The notes: generated from the letters alone by a model not told the origin. DNA of 64,000 nt from an uncultured Alteromonadaceae bacterium (GCA_947503265.1 CANNDC010000010.1:1-64000), one strand, 5' to 3'. Counted from the stretch's first letter, positions 18,272 through 28,816 are shown. A program made the numbers and translations.

Positions 18272-20098
18272 ATGAACAAAACGTTTCGCTACTCTACTCT
18301 TGTCATCGCTTGTATTGTCGGTATATCCGCGTGCGGTGGTTCAAAACCCAATCAAACTAAGACTGCAAAGCCGCTCACCGCAGCGGATGCAAAGGAATTT
18401 GTTGATAACGCGCAAAAAGAACTCAAGGAGTTGCAATATCCCGCAGCACAGGCCGAGTGGGCCTATCAAACCTATATTATTGACGATACTGCAGCGGTGG
18501 CCGCGTATTTATCTGAAAAATTAACATCACGAGCATCCGAGCTGGCAAAAGAGTCAGCTAAATTCAACGATATTGAAGTGGATGCCGATACCCGCAGAAA
18601 ACTAACCTTGATGCGCAATAGCCTGATTATGCCAGCACCATCTGATGCCGAAAAGTCAGCTCGTTTGTCAACCATAGGTTCGGAACTCGGCGGCATGTAC
18701 GGTAGCGGCAAATATTGCCGAAACGATGATGAGTGTTTTCGTCTGACCGAAATGTCAAACATCATGGCGGAAAAACGCGATCCAGAACTGTTACTTGAAA
18801 TGTGGCAAGGATGGCGACAAGTCTCCCCCCCGATGAAGGATCTTTTTGTAGAGCAAGCTTCACTTGCTAACGAAGGTGCGCAAGAATTAGGCCTTAAAGA
18901 TGTAAGTGAGTTATGGCGCGGCAGCTATGATATGCCAGCGAAAGATTTTGGCAATGAGTTGGACAGATTGTGGGGGCAAGTAAAACCCTTTTATGATGCA
19001 TTACATTGCCACGTAAGAGCGGAACTTGGCGAACAGTATGGTACGGACGTGGTTCCGCAAGATAAGCCCATACCTGCTCACCTGCTGGGTAATATGTGGG
19101 CGCAAACATGGGGAAATGTCTATGACATTGTTAAGCCTAAGCAAGAATTAAACGTTATCGACGTGACCAAAGCGCTTGAAACCCATGACTATGATGAAAT
19201 AAAAATGGTGAAACAAGCCGAATCTTTCTTTTCATCCCTTGGGTTTGAACCCTTACCAGAGACATTTTGGGAACGATCACAATTCAGTCAACCCGCGGAT
19301 AGAGACGTGGTTTGTCACGCATCAGCATGGAATGTTGACAGCAAAGATGACCTGAGAATAAAAATGTGTATCCAAAAAACAGGTGAAGAATTTTCAGTTA
19401 TTCACCATGAATTAGGGCACAACTACTATCAACGGGCCTATAATACCCTACCCTTGTTGTATCAAGGTTCAGCTAACGATGGCTTCCATGAAGCTATCGG
19501 CGACACAATCGCCTTGTCTATTACCCCTAAATACCTTAAGCAAATTGGTCTGACAGACACGATTCCAGATGAATCCAATGATATTGGTATGCTGTTAAAG
19601 CTAGCCTTAGACAAAATTGCTTTCGTGCCCTTCGGGTTGTTGGTTGATCAATGGCGATGGAAGGTTTTCTCAGGTGAAATCACGCCCGAGCAATACAACA
19701 CGGCATGGTGGGAATTGAGAGAAAAATACCAAGGTGTGATGGCGCCAGTAGAGAGACCAAGCGATGCGTTTGATCCTGGTGCAAAATATCATGTGCCTGC
19801 CAACACACCTTATACACGCTATTTCTTAGCACACATACTGCAATTCCAATTCCACAAGTCGCTGTGTGAAATTGCGGGTGACCAAGGACCAGTGCATCGC
19901 TGTTCGATATACGGCAGCAAAGAAGCGGGAGCTGCACTGAACAATATGCTGGAAATGGGTAAAAGCGCTCAGTGGCAAGATGCGTTAAAAACACTCACAG
20001 GCAAAGATCAAATGGACGCAACAGCGATACTCGACTATTTCGCGCCCTTGAAATCTTGGTTAGACGAGCAAAACAGTCAACGACAGTGTGGCTGGTAA
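18272..20098 (+). CDS. M2-family peptidase (ACE-like peptidyl-dipeptidase), lipoprotein
   Basis: This 608-residue zinc metallopeptidase belongs to the angiotensin-converting-enzyme family (M2). The zinc motif HHELGH lies at about 378-383, and the third ligand is in HEAIGD about 25 residues later. The N-terminus is a lipoprotein signal ending in the lipobox ISAC with Cys21, so the enzyme is anchored in the envelope, probably in the periplasm. M2 enzymes release dipeptides from peptide C-termini, so peptide catabolism is the likely role. AAGGAT precedes the ATG. Confidence 0.92.
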   Translation: MNKTFRYSTLVIACIVGISACGGSKPNQTKTAKPLTAADAKEFVDNAQKELKELQYPAAQAEWAYQTYIIDDTAAVAAYLSEKLTSRASELAKESAKFNDIEVDADTRRKLTLMRNSLIMPAPSDAEKSARLSTIGSELGGMYGSGKYCRNDDECFRLTEMSNIMAEKRDPELLLEMWQGWRQVSPPMKDLFVEQASLANEGAQELGLKDVSELWRGSYDMPAKDFGNELDRLWGQVKPFYDALHCHVRAELGEQYGTDVVPQDKPIPAHLLGNMWAQTWGNVYDIVKPKQELNVIDVTKALETHDYDEIKMVKQAESFFSSLGFEPLPETFWERSQFSQPADRDVVCHASAWNVDSKDDLRIKMCIQKTGEEFSVIHHELGHNYYQRAYNTLPLLYQGSANDGFHEAIGDTIALSITPKYLKQIGLTDTIPDESNDIGMLLKLALDKIAFVPFGLLVDQWRWKVFSGEITPEQYNTAWWELREKYQGVMAPVERPSDAFDPGAKYHVPANTPYTRYFLAHILQFQFHKSLCEIAGDQGPVHRCSIYGSKEAGAALNNMLEMGKSAQWQDALKTLTGKDQMDATAILDYFAPLKSWLDEQNSQRQCGW

Positions 20099-20120
20099 AA
20101 ATAAGTCTGGAAATAGTAAA

Positions 20121-20142
20121 AGAGCGGCTAATTAGCCGCTCT
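20121..20142. terminator. Bidirectional terminator between M2 peptidase gene and sohB
   Basis: A perfect 22-base palindrome (AGAGCGGCTAA / TTAGCCGCTCT) lies between the two convergent genes. Its right end reaches the sohB stop codon. The U-tracts on either side are weak. Confidence 0.7.
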
Positions 20143-21175
20143 ATTTGAAAAGGGTTTGCCCTTTACTCCACAATTTAATTGTTGCACTTTCAATGGCAAC
20201 TGACGCCGCTTTACCTAATTTTTCCGCTAAGCCTTTTTTCTTGCTGTATTTCACAGAGTAAATTTTGTCGGTTTTAGCACGAGTCAAAAGGAAATCATCA
20301 GAGGTTTGAATTTCATCAACTAAACCAAGTTCCTTCGCTTTACTTCCATACCAATACTCACCCGTTGCGACTTTATTGATATCTAACTCTTTGCGATTGT
20401 TTGATACAAAGTCTTTAAACATAACGTGCACTTCTTCAAGCTCTTCCTGGAACTTCTCACGCCCTTGATCATTGTTTTCGCCAAATATCGTTAACGTGCG
20501 TTTAAACTCACCAGCCGTGTGTTGTTCAAACTCAATATCATTCTTTTTCAACAACTTATTGAAATTTGGCAACTGTGCAATCACACCAATAGAACCGATA
20601 ATAGCAAATTTAGCACTTAGTACTTTGTCTGCGACACAGGCCATCATGTAGCCGCCACTAGCAGCAACTTTATCGACAGAAACGGTTAATTTAAGTCCTT
20701 TGTCTCGAATACGTTGCAACTGCGAGGCTGCCAGGCCATATCCATGTACGACGCCGCCGCCACTTTCAAGCCTGACCAAGACTTCATCGTCATCGTTGGC
20801 AGCACAAATTACTGCGGTGACTTCTTCACGTAAGTTATCGACTTCGTGAGCGTCCATTGACCCCTTGAAATCAATCACAAACAAATGCGTCTTTTTATCG
20901 TCTTCTTGTTTGTTCTTTTTCGCGGCCTTTTGTTCTTTTTTCTTTTCTTTTTGTTGTTTTTTCAACTCTTCTTTAGAAAGTAACAACTCTTTGGCGTGTT
21001 CTGTAAGATCTTCTAATTGCTCAGAAATCGACTTGATTTCCAATTGACCTTGCCCACCCATTTTTTGCTTAGAGGCCAATGCAATTATGCCGCCTACTGC
21101 CAGTAGCAAGGCAATCACAATTGTAATTGCTTTGCTTACAAACAAGCCATACTCATATAGAAATTCCAAATTCAC
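20141..21175 (-). CDS. sohB: Inner-membrane serine protease SohB (S49 family)
   Basis: This 344-residue protein has an N-terminal membrane anchor (about 15-35). A strongly charged Lys/Glu coiled-coil linker (about 60-95) and an S49 (SppA-like) protease domain follow. The nucleophile is Ser near residue 173 in KVAASGGYMMAC, and the candidate general-base Lys lies in GEFKRT about 50 residues later. SohB sits at the inner membrane and is thought to help degrade signal peptides or membrane proteins. The first codon is GTG 21175 directly after AGGAGAA; a TTG two codons on has better spacing. It is divergent from yciK, as in E. coli. Confidence 0.92.
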   Translation of the reverse strand: MNLEFLYEYGLFVSKAITIVIALLLAVGGIIALASKQKMGGQGQLEIKSISEQLEDLTEHAKELLLSKEELKKQQKEKKKEQKAAKKNKQEDDKKTHLFVIDFKGSMDAHEVDNLREEVTAVICAANDDDEVLVRLESGGGVVHGYGLAASQLQRIRDKGLKLTVSVDKVAASGGYMMACVADKVLSAKFAIIGSIGVIAQLPNFNKLLKKNDIEFEQHTAGEFKRTLTIFGENNDQGREKFQEELEEVHVMFKDFVSNNRKELDINKVATGEYWYGSKAKELGLVDEIQTSDDFLLTRAKTDKIYSVKYSKKKGLAEKLGKAASVAIESATIKLWSKGQTLFK

Positions 21176-21377
21176 TTCTCCTGAAATCGATAATCATTTA
21201 TCAACACAAAACTTAATGTGGGGACATTAGCCGAAAAAAAAAGCCAAGTCACTGACAATGCGCGGAATATTCGTAAAAACAGGGTTTTACTGAATTGAAC
21301 AAGTACCTTGATTTACCATGAAGTGATATCATTTATCTCTACAATTAACCAATATCAAAATGATCAACTGCTAAAAC

Positions 21378-22121
21378 ATGCTTAACTATTCAGCCCCAAA
21401 CTTATTACTAAAAGATAAAACCATATTAATCACAGGTGCAGGAGACGGCATCGGAAAAAGTGCGGCGTTACATTATGCCAAGCTCGGGGCCACTATTATT
21501 TTATTGGGGCGCACGGTTAAGAAACTAGAAGCTGTCTATGATCAGATTATCGATTGTGGGGGGCCTCAACCTGCCATTGTCCCTTTAGATTTGAAAGGAG
21601 CAACACGCCAACACTACAAAGACATGGCTGCGACGATAGAAAATCAATTTGGAAAATTAGATGGCGTATTGTTCAACGCGAGTATCTTGGGGCATTTAGA
21701 GCCGTTCAAGCAAATTAGTGAGGACATGTTCAACGAAGTCATGCAAGTCAATGTAACAAGTCAATTCAATATGATTCAGGCATTATTGAAAGTGTTAGAA
21801 AAAGCCCCAAGTGCTTCGGTTATTTTCACGACTTCAACAGTGGGCAGCAAAGGAAGAGCATTTTGGGGTAGTTATTCTATCTCTAAGTTTGCGACTGAGG
21901 GTATGATGCAAGTGTTGGCGGACGAATACGCAAACTCAAACTTGAGATTCAATTGTATAAATCCTGGAGGTACACGCACCAATATGCGTGCTAAAGCGTT
22001 TCCTGCGGAAGATCCTAGCACGTTGAAAACGGCAGATGAAATTATGCCTCTATATTGCTACTTAATGGGCGAAGATAGCAGCGAAGAAAACGGTAAAACC
22101 TTTTTAGCTCAACCAAAGTAA
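21378..22121 (+). CDS. yciK: SDR-family oxidoreductase YciK
   Basis: This classical short-chain dehydrogenase of 247 residues has the cofactor motif TGAGDGIG near residue 21, the NAS-type motif LFNASILG, and the catalytic Ser with YSISK. The N-terminal sequence and the position next to sohB match E. coli YciK. Its substrate is not known. It is convergent with glnS, with a nested inverted repeat between them. Confidence 0.88.
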   Translation: MLNYSAPNLLLKDKTILITGAGDGIGKSAALHYAKLGATIILLGRTVKKLEAVYDQIIDCGGPQPAIVPLDLKGATRQHYKDMAATIENQFGKLDGVLFNASILGHLEPFKQISEDMFNEVMQVNVTSQFNMIQALLKVLEKAPSASVIFTTSTVGSKGRAFWGSYSISKFATEGMMQVLADEYANSNLRFNCINPGGTRTNMRAKAFPAEDPSTLKTADEIMPLYCYLMGEDSSEENGKTFLAQPK

Positions 22122-22187
22122 CCCTGTCAAATCGGCAACCATGTGAATCCTTCACGGTAGCTATATCAAGGTGGCTATATCAAGGAA

Positions 22188-22246
22188 ACGCATTTGTCTC
22201 GCTAGAGAAGCCCAGTTTTTGGGCTCCAGTTAGAAGACAAATGCGT
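22188..22246. terminator. Nested inverted repeat between yciK and glnS
   Basis: Outer arms ACGCATTTGTCT (22188-22199) and AGACAAATGCGT (22235-22246) are perfect complements of 12 bases. Inside them a second hairpin, AGCCCA / TGGGCT (22209-22214 and 22220-22225), encloses a T-run. It lies between two convergent genes and probably terminates both. Just before it the unit GCTATATCAAGG occurs twice, 14 bases apart. Confidence 0.6.
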
Positions 22247-22257
22247 CCTGCAAATTT

Positions 22258-23922
22258 TTATTGGGCGCTTCTTGCCCACGTATCCCTGAGTCCTACTGTA
22301 CGATTAAAAACTAACTTTTCATCGGTACTTGAAGGATCTTTACAAAAATAGCCTGTACGTTCGAATTGCACAGCTTTGCCTACTTCTGAGTTGGTTAAAC
22401 TAGGCTCAAGCCAGCCCTGCTTTGTGACTAACGAATCTGGATTGATGGAATCAACTAAGTTTTCGCTGGCCGCTGGGTTTGCCTCGTTAAACAAACGGTC
22501 ATACAAGCGAATTTCAGCGGGTATGGCATGCTCCGCCGAAACCCAATGTATCACGCCTTTTACTTTTCGACCGTCAGCAGGATCTTTTCCTAGAGTGTCA
22601 GGATCATAACTACAATAGATATGCGTGACATTTCCTTCATCATCTTTTTCAATGCGTTCCGCTTTGATGACATAGGCATTTCTTAAACGCACTTCCTTGC
22701 CCAACACTAATCGCTTGAATTTCTTATTTGCAGCTTCCCTAAAGTCTTCAGCTTCAATAAAGATTTTACGACTGAATGGAATGGTGCGCGTTCCCATAGA
22801 TTCGTCATTGGGATGATTTGCCGCGATTAATTGCTCCGCGCCATCCTGTTGATAATTTTCAATAGTAATTTCAACTGGGTCTAACACAGCCATTGCTCTG
22901 GCTGCGTTCTCATTCAAATCTTCACGAATGCAGGCTTCTAGCATGCTCATTTCGACCATGTTATCCATTTTGGTCACGCCTATGCGTTTGCAAAATTCTC
23001 GGATCGAAGCCGGTGTGTAACCCCGACGTCTTAAACCTGCGACGGTTGGCATACGCGGGTCGTCCCATCCGGAAACATGCCCCTCTTCCACTAATTGAAT
23101 CAACTTTCGTTTACTTAAGACCGTATATTCCAAATTTAGGCGTGAAAACTCGTATTGACGGGGTACAGATTCAATGGAAATATTTTCGATGACCCAATCA
23201 TATAATCGTCGATTATCCTGAAATTCTAAGGTACACAAAGAATGAGTAATTCCTTCGATAGCATCAGAAATACAATGGGTAAAGTCATACATTGGGTAAA
23301 CGCACCACTTATCGCCTGTTTGGTGATGGTGTGCAAACCTAACGCGGTAAATAACTGGATCACGCATCACCATAAATGAAGATGTCATGTCTATTTTTGC
23401 ACGCAGTACGCATTCACCTTCCTGATATTCGCCAGCAGTCATTTTCGCAAATTCAGTTTTATTTTTTTCAACACTGGTGTCGCGATAACGACTGTTCCTA
23501 CCGGGTTCCTTTAAGGTACCACGCAGTTCTCGCATTTCTTCTTGAGATGAAAAATCGACGTAAGCTAGCCCTTTTTCAATTAATTCAACAGCATAGCCAT
23601 GTAATTTATCAAAGTAGTTGGAAGAATATTTAGGCTCATCTTGCCAATTAAAACCTAACCAACTCACATCATTCTTGATGGAGTTAACAAAATCTATATC
23701 TTCTTTTTCGGGGTTAGTATCGTCAAAACGCAGATTGCATTTTCCCTGATAGTCTTGTGCAATACCAAAATTGAGACAAATTGATTTTGCATGTCCGATA
23801 TGCAGATAACCATTTGGCTCTGGTGGAAATCGCGTCACTATTTGTTGGTGTAATCCGGACTGTAAATCTTTATCAATAATTTGACGTATAAAATTGGTCG
23901 GACGAATGTCTGTCTCGGCCAT
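22258..23922 (-). CDS. glnS: Glutaminyl-tRNA synthetase
   Basis: This 554-residue class I aminoacyl-tRNA synthetase has the HIGH motif in [15 protein letters not shown] near residue 35-45 and the KMSKS-type loop VLSKRKL near residue 270. The GlnRS-specific stretches [12 protein letters not shown] and [16 protein letters not shown] are present, and a C-terminal two-barrel anticodon-binding region follows. The length equals E. coli GlnS (554). It charges tRNA-Gln in the cytoplasm and is transcribed alone. Confidence 0.97.
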   Translation of the reverse strand: MAETDIRPTNFIRQIIDKDLQSGLHQQIVTRFPPEPNGYLHIGHAKSICLNFGIAQDYQGKCNLRFDDTNPEKEDIDFVNSIKNDVSWLGFNWQDEPKYSSNYFDKLHGYAVELIEKGLAYVDFSSQEEMRELRGTLKEPGRNSRYRDTSVEKNKTEFAKMTAGEYQEGECVLRAKIDMTSSFMVMRDPVIYRVRFAHHHQTGDKWCVYPMYDFTHCISDAIEGITHSLCTLEFQDNRRLYDWVIENISIESVPRQYEFSRLNLEYTVLSKRKLIQLVEEGHVSGWDDPRMPTVAGLRRRGYTPASIREFCKRIGVTKMDNMVEMSMLEACIREDLNENAARAMAVLDPVEITIENYQQDGAEQLIAANHPNDESMGTRTIPFSRKIFIEAEDFREAANKKFKRLVLGKEVRLRNAYVIKAERIEKDDEGNVTHIYCSYDPDTLGKDPADGRKVKGVIHWVSAEHAIPAEIRLYDRLFNEANPAASENLVDSINPDSLVTKQGWLEPSLTNSEVGKAVQFERTGYFCKDPSSTDEKLVFNRTVGLRDTWARSAQ

Positions 23923-24225
23923 TAATTGTTCCCCTGTGGAATGTAGAGTGATCTTTAATCAATAAAATTGATTATATCATTAAGATAAAAAGGCTAAATG
24001 GTTTTTACCCGATAACCCTTACTTTTTCTATAGTGATGTTTAATTATTTGCCAATCCGGATTGAATTGAGCACGAGCGAGTCGGGTAATATTGGAGTTTG
24101 GAAGTAACTAATGCGATTGAACGAGCCAACACTTATTTTAAATAAAAGCGGGATTTAGTTCATTTGCTAGTGTATAAAATGTAAAAGTGTCATTTATGAG
24201 ATACTCGGATTAAAAAAAGAGTTTT
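23923..24225. other. Divergent intergenic region glnS / lacI-type gene
   Basis: These 303 bases must hold the promoters of glnS and the regulator gene. I see an AT-rich hairpin (AATCAA / TTGATT near 23957-23973) and a TATAAAAT box near 24173. I find no copy of the 14-bp operator seen elsewhere in the locus, so autoregulation of the LacI gene is not indicated. Confidence 0.4.
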
Positions 24226-25251
24226 ATGAAATCAAAAGCGACTTCTTTCGATATTGCGTACCAAGCGGGCGTGTCTCAATCTACCGTTTCTCGTGCTCTT
24301 CGAGATAGCCCTCTGGTCAACCAAGAAACCCGCGACAAAGTGAAAGCCATCGCTCGCGAGTTAAATTATAAGGTTGATAAAAACGCCAGTAACTTGCGAC
24401 AACAGCAAAGTCGCACGCTTGCCCTACTTTTGTTTGAAGATCCCACGACAGATGACTCACTTATTAATCCTTTCTTCTTGTCCATGCTGGGCAGTATTAC
24501 CCGAGCTAGTGCGCAAGCTGGCTACGATTTGTTGGTATCCTTTCAGAACATGAGTGACGACTGGCATGCAGATTTTGAAGATACGAACAAAGCAGACGGC
24601 ATAATATTACTTGGCTATGGAGACTTTGATGATTATCGAGATAAGCTTACTCAGTTAGAGGAACAACAGACCCATTTTGTGCGTTGGGGCGCGATTGATG
24701 AAAATCATCCTGGTGTTTCCATCGGCTGTGACAATTTCCAAGGTGGCTTCGATATCACTCAACATCTTATCGATTTAAGAAGGAAACAGTTTGCATTTAT
24801 TGGTGGTGCTGACAGTCACGCGCCTGAATTTTTAGCCCGCTATCAAGGCTACTGCAAAGCCCTAGAGGAAAATGGAAAAGCTGGAGACTCGGTTTGCCAA
24901 ATCAGTGCTATTTCAACAGAAGAATCTGGTTATTCAGCCGCAAGCGATCTGATCAAATCGGGCGATAAAGTAGACGCCATAGTCTGTGCTAGTGACTTAA
25001 TCGCTATTGGTGTTATGCAAGCCTTTAAAGATAGTGGCGTCGAAGTACCTGATGAGGTCTCTATTGTAGGTTATGATAATATTCCAGCTTCAAGATTCAC
25101 TAATCCACCGCTCACCACGGTGGCGCAAAACACCATTTTGGCGGGTGAGCTGTTGGTCAAAAGTTTGCTAGAGTTGATCAGTAATGAAGAAGTAGAACCG
25201 CAACTTATGCCTGTGGAAATAGTGGTCAGAAAATCGTCTGTTATTATGTAG
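24226..25251 (+). CDS. LacI-family regulator of the alpha-glucan locus
   Basis: This 341-residue regulator has an N-terminal helix-turn-helix and hinge (about 6-58: FDIAYQAGVSQSTVSRALRD ... LNYKVDKNASNLR) and a periplasmic-binding-protein-like effector domain. SIVGYDN near residue 280 is typical of LacI members. It stands next to the MFS and GH13 genes and is convergent with the MFS gene, so maltose or maltodextrin is the expected inducer. LacI proteins bind 14-20-bp palindromes with a central CG. The repeated TGAATACGTATGCA sites in this locus fit that form, and I propose this protein as their ligand. Confidence 0.9.
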   Translation: MKSKATSFDIAYQAGVSQSTVSRALRDSPLVNQETRDKVKAIARELNYKVDKNASNLRQQQSRTLALLLFEDPTTDDSLINPFFLSMLGSITRASAQAGYDLLVSFQNMSDDWHADFEDTNKADGIILLGYGDFDDYRDKLTQLEEQQTHFVRWGAIDENHPGVSIGCDNFQGGFDITQHLIDLRRKQFAFIGGADSHAPEFLARYQGYCKALEENGKAGDSVCQISAISTEESGYSAASDLIKSGDKVDAIVCASDLIAIGVMQAFKDSGVEVPDEVSIVGYDNIPASRFTNPPLTTVAQNTILAGELLVKSLLELISNEEVEPQLMPVEIVVRKSSVIM

Positions 25252-25272
25252 GCACCCCTTTCGCGCCACGCG

Positions 25273-26766
25273 TTAACTTGCCACTCTAGTTTCGTTTTCT
25301 TTCACAAGAAAAACCGCTAGTCCACCTAACATCATAGATACGCCTGCCATTATCAATATGTAGATAGCGTGATTATCAAAAACTGCGCTTAATATCCAAC
25401 CGGACAATATACCAGAAGCGATCTGCGGAGCTGCGATAGTAAAGTTAAATATCCCCATATAAACACCAGTTTTGCTAGCCGGCAGAGACCCAGCCAACAT
25501 GGCGTAAGGCATGGCTAAAATGGCTGCCCAAGCAATACCCACTCCAATCATTGGAATAAATAAATTCAACGCGCCCAACGGCACTTCAACTTGAGTGATA
25601 AACAAATTCACCACTGTGGGTTCCGGATTTTGGAAAAACAAAAAGCTGATATAACTCGCTCCACCAAGCAGCAATGACGCGGAATAAATTAATTTTCGGC
25701 CATATTTGTTAGCCAGTTTTGCTAACACAATTGAAAACAAGGCTGCGAACAACGAATACGCCGCAAACAATATACCGACCCAATCTCCTGCAGCCCCTTT
25801 GGCCGTGAGAATATGAGCGGGTACTTCAGCCAGACTATTCAAAAAGTCAGGATCAAACCATTTAGGCTCTATTCCCCAAATATACTGAGTAATTGCAGGA
25901 TTGGTATAAACCCACATTATATAAAGAGCAAACCATGAAAAGAATTGAACCACTGCCAGTTGTCGCATTGTCTTTGGCATCTTGATAACTAGGTCGAAAA
26001 AGTTAGCCAGTCTTTCGCCTAGTGATTTCTTCTTCGCCAATGCCAATTCTTGTTCGACTTTCTCGGCATCTAGTCCTTTATAACGATAGTAGTCTTTGGG
26101 TGGATATTCTTTGGTACGGATAACCGTCCATAATACGGTTCCCAATAACACAGAAGCACCAATATAAAACGCCCAAGTAACAGAAGGCGCTACCTCGCCT
26201 GCTTTAGCCGTATTTTCAAGCCCGACGACATTGGTCAATACAAAAGGTAAAATCGAACCTACAACTGCACCAATATTGATGAGAAGTGATTGCACTGAAT
26301 ACCCGACATTGCGCTGATTTGCTGGCACCATATCAGAAACTAGAGCTCTGAACGGTTGAAAACAAACGTTAAAAGACGCATCCATTAACGCCAACATCAT
26401 TGCACCAAATAACATAGGCGCCATGAATGCGACAAATAGCGGCGCATTGGGCATCAGGTACATCCCTAGCGCAGCGGCAAATGCACCCGCTAGAATAAAG
26501 GGTTTGCGCCGCCCAACTCGATTCCAAGTTCTATCCGAAGCAGAACCAACCAAAGGCTGAACAATTAACCCCATAATAGGTGCAACCAACCAAAACAATG
26601 CCAGAGAATGCAAATCGGCACCCAGATCAGAAAGAATACGACTGATATTGGCATTTTGTAGCGCGAAGCCAAATTGAACCCCTAAGAATCCAAAACTCAC
26701 ATTCCAGACTTGCCAAAAGCTAAGTTGGGGTTGAGCCGCAGTATTTGACTGGTTAGATTGCATCAT
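25273..26766 (-). CDS. MFS sugar transporter (SLC45/MalY-like)
   Basis: This 497-residue protein has twelve predicted membrane helices and a large central cytoplasmic loop (about 215-260, with ALAKKKSLGERL). The first-loop signature VGSASDRTWNRVGRRKPFI is that of the GPH/SLC45 branch of the major facilitator superfamily. Such proteins import maltose, sucrose or maltodextrins across the inner membrane by proton symport, and the Caulobacter MalY transporter lies in a comparable receptor-amylase cluster. It starts eight bases after the stop of the GH13 gene, so the two form an operon controlled from the 28,760 site. Confidence 0.88.
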   Translation of the reverse strand: MMQSNQSNTAAQPQLSFWQVWNVSFGFLGVQFGFALQNANISRILSDLGADLHSLALFWLVAPIMGLIVQPLVGSASDRTWNRVGRRKPFILAGAFAAALGMYLMPNAPLFVAFMAPMLFGAMMLALMDASFNVCFQPFRALVSDMVPANQRNVGYSVQSLLINIGAVVGSILPFVLTNVVGLENTAKAGEVAPSVTWAFYIGASVLLGTVLWTVIRTKEYPPKDYYRYKGLDAEKVEQELALAKKKSLGERLANFFDLVIKMPKTMRQLAVVQFFSWFALYIMWVYTNPAITQYIWGIEPKWFDPDFLNSLAEVPAHILTAKGAAGDWVGILFAAYSLFAALFSIVLAKLANKYGRKLIYSASLLLGGASYISFLFFQNPEPTVVNLFITQVEVPLGALNLFIPMIGVGIAWAAILAMPYAMLAGSLPASKTGVYMGIFNFTIAAPQIASGILSGWILSAVFDNHAIYILIMAGVSMMLGGLAVFLVKENETRVAS

Positions 26767-26773
26767 TATTCTC

Positions 26774-28642
26774 TTATTGTTGTATATTTAAAATCAAAGC
26801 AGATTTGGCCTGTATCTGAATGCTTTGTCCTAATTCAATTGTGGTTTGGGTAATGACATCAGTCGCTTTGGATGCATCGCCTAACATCTCTTTAAATCGT
26901 TTCAATGGCAAATCGACTGATTGCTGATTCTTATTTAAAACCACCATAACAGTCTGCGTGTCACTGGTGCGAAAATAAACGTAAGTGCCATTCTCAGGAG
27001 CGTACTGATTCAATTGACCATGAGTGATCGCACTCGAGTTTTTACGCCAATTTAAAAGTGTCCGCATAAATTGCATTGCTTCGATTTGTTGTGTGGTTAA
27101 CTTAGATTTGCTAAATGCACTGCTTTCATCATCTTCCCACCCGCCAGGCATGTCTGAACGAATAATGCCATGATCATCGGTCCCCGGATTGGTCATAAAT
27201 ATCTCTGTACCGTAAAAAACTTGTGGAATACCGCGAGTCGTGAGAACAAACGCCATTGCCATTTTAAATAGTGCGAAGTCTTCGCCTAATTGCGAGCTAA
27301 TTCGACTCATATCGTGATTATCAGCGAAAACAACTAAGTTATATGGATCACCGTAAAGGAAATCGGATGCTAAGCTCTCGTAGAGTTCTCTTAACCCCCT
27401 AGCCCAGGTTTCTGGCGCAGTTAACGCATTGATTAAATTGGCTTGAGTAGGAAAGTCCATAACGCTGGTGAGATAAGAACGATAGTCACTATGGCGCATT
27501 GATCCTGTCTGCCAAAACGCAACAATGGCAGGATTTGTCGACCATTCTTCACCTACAACATTGAGATTGGGATATTCGATCATTAACCGCCGAGTCCATT
27601 GCGTTAAAAAATCCATATCAGAGTAAGAATAGGTATCGACTCTCAATCCAGACAAGTTGGCATATTCAATCCACCAAATCGCATTTTGAATTAAGTAGGT
27701 TGCTAACAACGGGTTTCGTTGATTTAAATCTGGCATGGTAGGAACAAACCAACCGTCATTGAAGCCAACTTGGTCAGATTCTACCGCGTGAGGATCATGT
27801 AGACTCTCGCGTCTATGATTGGTGCCGACGAATACACCTTGATTGTTTATCCAATCTGAACTTGGTTTATCTTTCATCCACCTATGCTCAGAGCCTATGT
27901 GGTTAAGAATTACATCTTGGATGATTCCAATGCCACGCATTCTGGCCTGTTTTGACAATTCACGATATAGATTATTACTGCCAAAACGAGGGTCAATTTT
28001 GTAATAATCTGTAGTGGAGTATCCGTGATAAGAATATTTATGCATGTCGTTTTCCATTAACGGCATCGTCCATATCTGGGTAAATCCCATTTCTTCAATG
28101 TAGTCGAGATGATCAATTATTCCTTGAATATCTCCGCCATGACGGCCCCCTTTGTCACTTCTGTTCCTTGATTCTTTCAATGAATCAATACTGTCGTTAC
28201 TCGGATCGCCATTAGCAAACCTATCAGGTGTAATAAGATAAATTACGTCTTCTGACGAAAAACCCTTTCGATTTGCAGAATTAGGAATGCGTTGCTTTAA
28301 CTCAAATGGATAAGAAAAGGACGAATGACCAGAGGAAGTGAATTGAATTTTGAATTCACCTACTGATGTGTTTTTAGCAATCAGCAGGTTGATAAACAGA
28401 TAGTTAGGGTTATCGGTGGTTTCCAGCGATTCAATTGTTACACCTTTATATTGAATATCTACTTGGTAACTTGATATGTCATTACCATAAACTAACAGTT
28501 GAAGACTGGGGTCTTTCATACCCACCCACCAGTTTGCTGGCTCAAGGCGCTGAACCTCGGCATAACACACTTGTAGCGATAGCAATATCAAACAACACAT
28601 ACTGCTATGTAGGAGCCGTAATTTATCTAACAGATTTTTCAT
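26774..28642 (-). CDS. Periplasmic GH13 neopullulanase/cyclomaltodextrinase (SusA-like)
   Basis: This is a 622-residue enzyme with a signal peptide (hydrophobic run ending CYA). An N-terminal beta domain resembling Cyc-maltodext_N follows (LEPANWWVGMKDPSLQLLVYG), then a GH13 barrel and a C-terminal beta domain. The catalytic residues are visible: Asp in GLRVDTYSYSD, Glu in VVGEEW, and the transition-state Asp in FADNHDMSR. The family opens cyclodextrins and cuts maltodextrins or pullulan to maltose and glucose units. ATG 28642 is chosen because GGAG lies seven bases upstream; TTG 28654 contains that site. The operator-like site lies 117 bases upstream of this start. Confidence 0.9.
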   Translation of the reverse strand: MKNLLDKLRLLHSSMCCLILLSLQVCYAEVQRLEPANWWVGMKDPSLQLLVYGNDISSYQVDIQYKGVTIESLETTDNPNYLFINLLIAKNTSVGEFKIQFTSSGHSSFSYPFELKQRIPNSANRKGFSSEDVIYLITPDRFANGDPSNDSIDSLKESRNRSDKGGRHGGDIQGIIDHLDYIEEMGFTQIWTMPLMENDMHKYSYHGYSTTDYYKIDPRFGSNNLYRELSKQARMRGIGIIQDVILNHIGSEHRWMKDKPSSDWINNQGVFVGTNHRRESLHDPHAVESDQVGFNDGWFVPTMPDLNQRNPLLATYLIQNAIWWIEYANLSGLRVDTYSYSDMDFLTQWTRRLMIEYPNLNVVGEEWSTNPAIVAFWQTGSMRHSDYRSYLTSVMDFPTQANLINALTAPETWARGLRELYESLASDFLYGDPYNLVVFADNHDMSRISSQLGEDFALFKMAMAFVLTTRGIPQVFYGTEIFMTNPGTDDHGIIRSDMPGGWEDDESSAFSKSKLTTQQIEAMQFMRTLLNWRKNSSAITHGQLNQYAPENGTYVYFRTSDTQTVMVVLNKNQQSVDLPLKRFKEMLGDASKATDVITQTTIELGQSIQIQAKSALILNIQQ

Positions 28643-28759
28643 TTTTTGCTCCAAGTTGAATGCTTAAGTCAGGCTTACCTTTACCACCCCACCTGTTAAA
28701 AATAAGTTAACAAGCGCTGGCGAGAATACTAACTCTGCAAGCTATTCCATACAATCTAC

Positions 28760-28773
28760 TGCATACGTATTCA
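28760..28773 (-). promoter_or_regulatory. Putative LacI operator, GH13-transporter operon
   Basis: On the minus strand this reads TGAATACGTATGCA, an imperfect palindrome with a central CG (LacI-type). It lies upstream of the GH13/MFS operon and is identical to three other sites in the window. Confidence 0.8.
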
Positions 28774-28816
28774 CTTGTTTACATTCATATTTTAGGGAAT
28801 ACGATTAACAAATACG

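Noticed and set aside
28797..28816. Second possible operator GGAATACGATTAACAAATACG near the GH13 promoter
   Set aside because: It matches only one half of the 14-bp site and lacks the second half; too weak to call.
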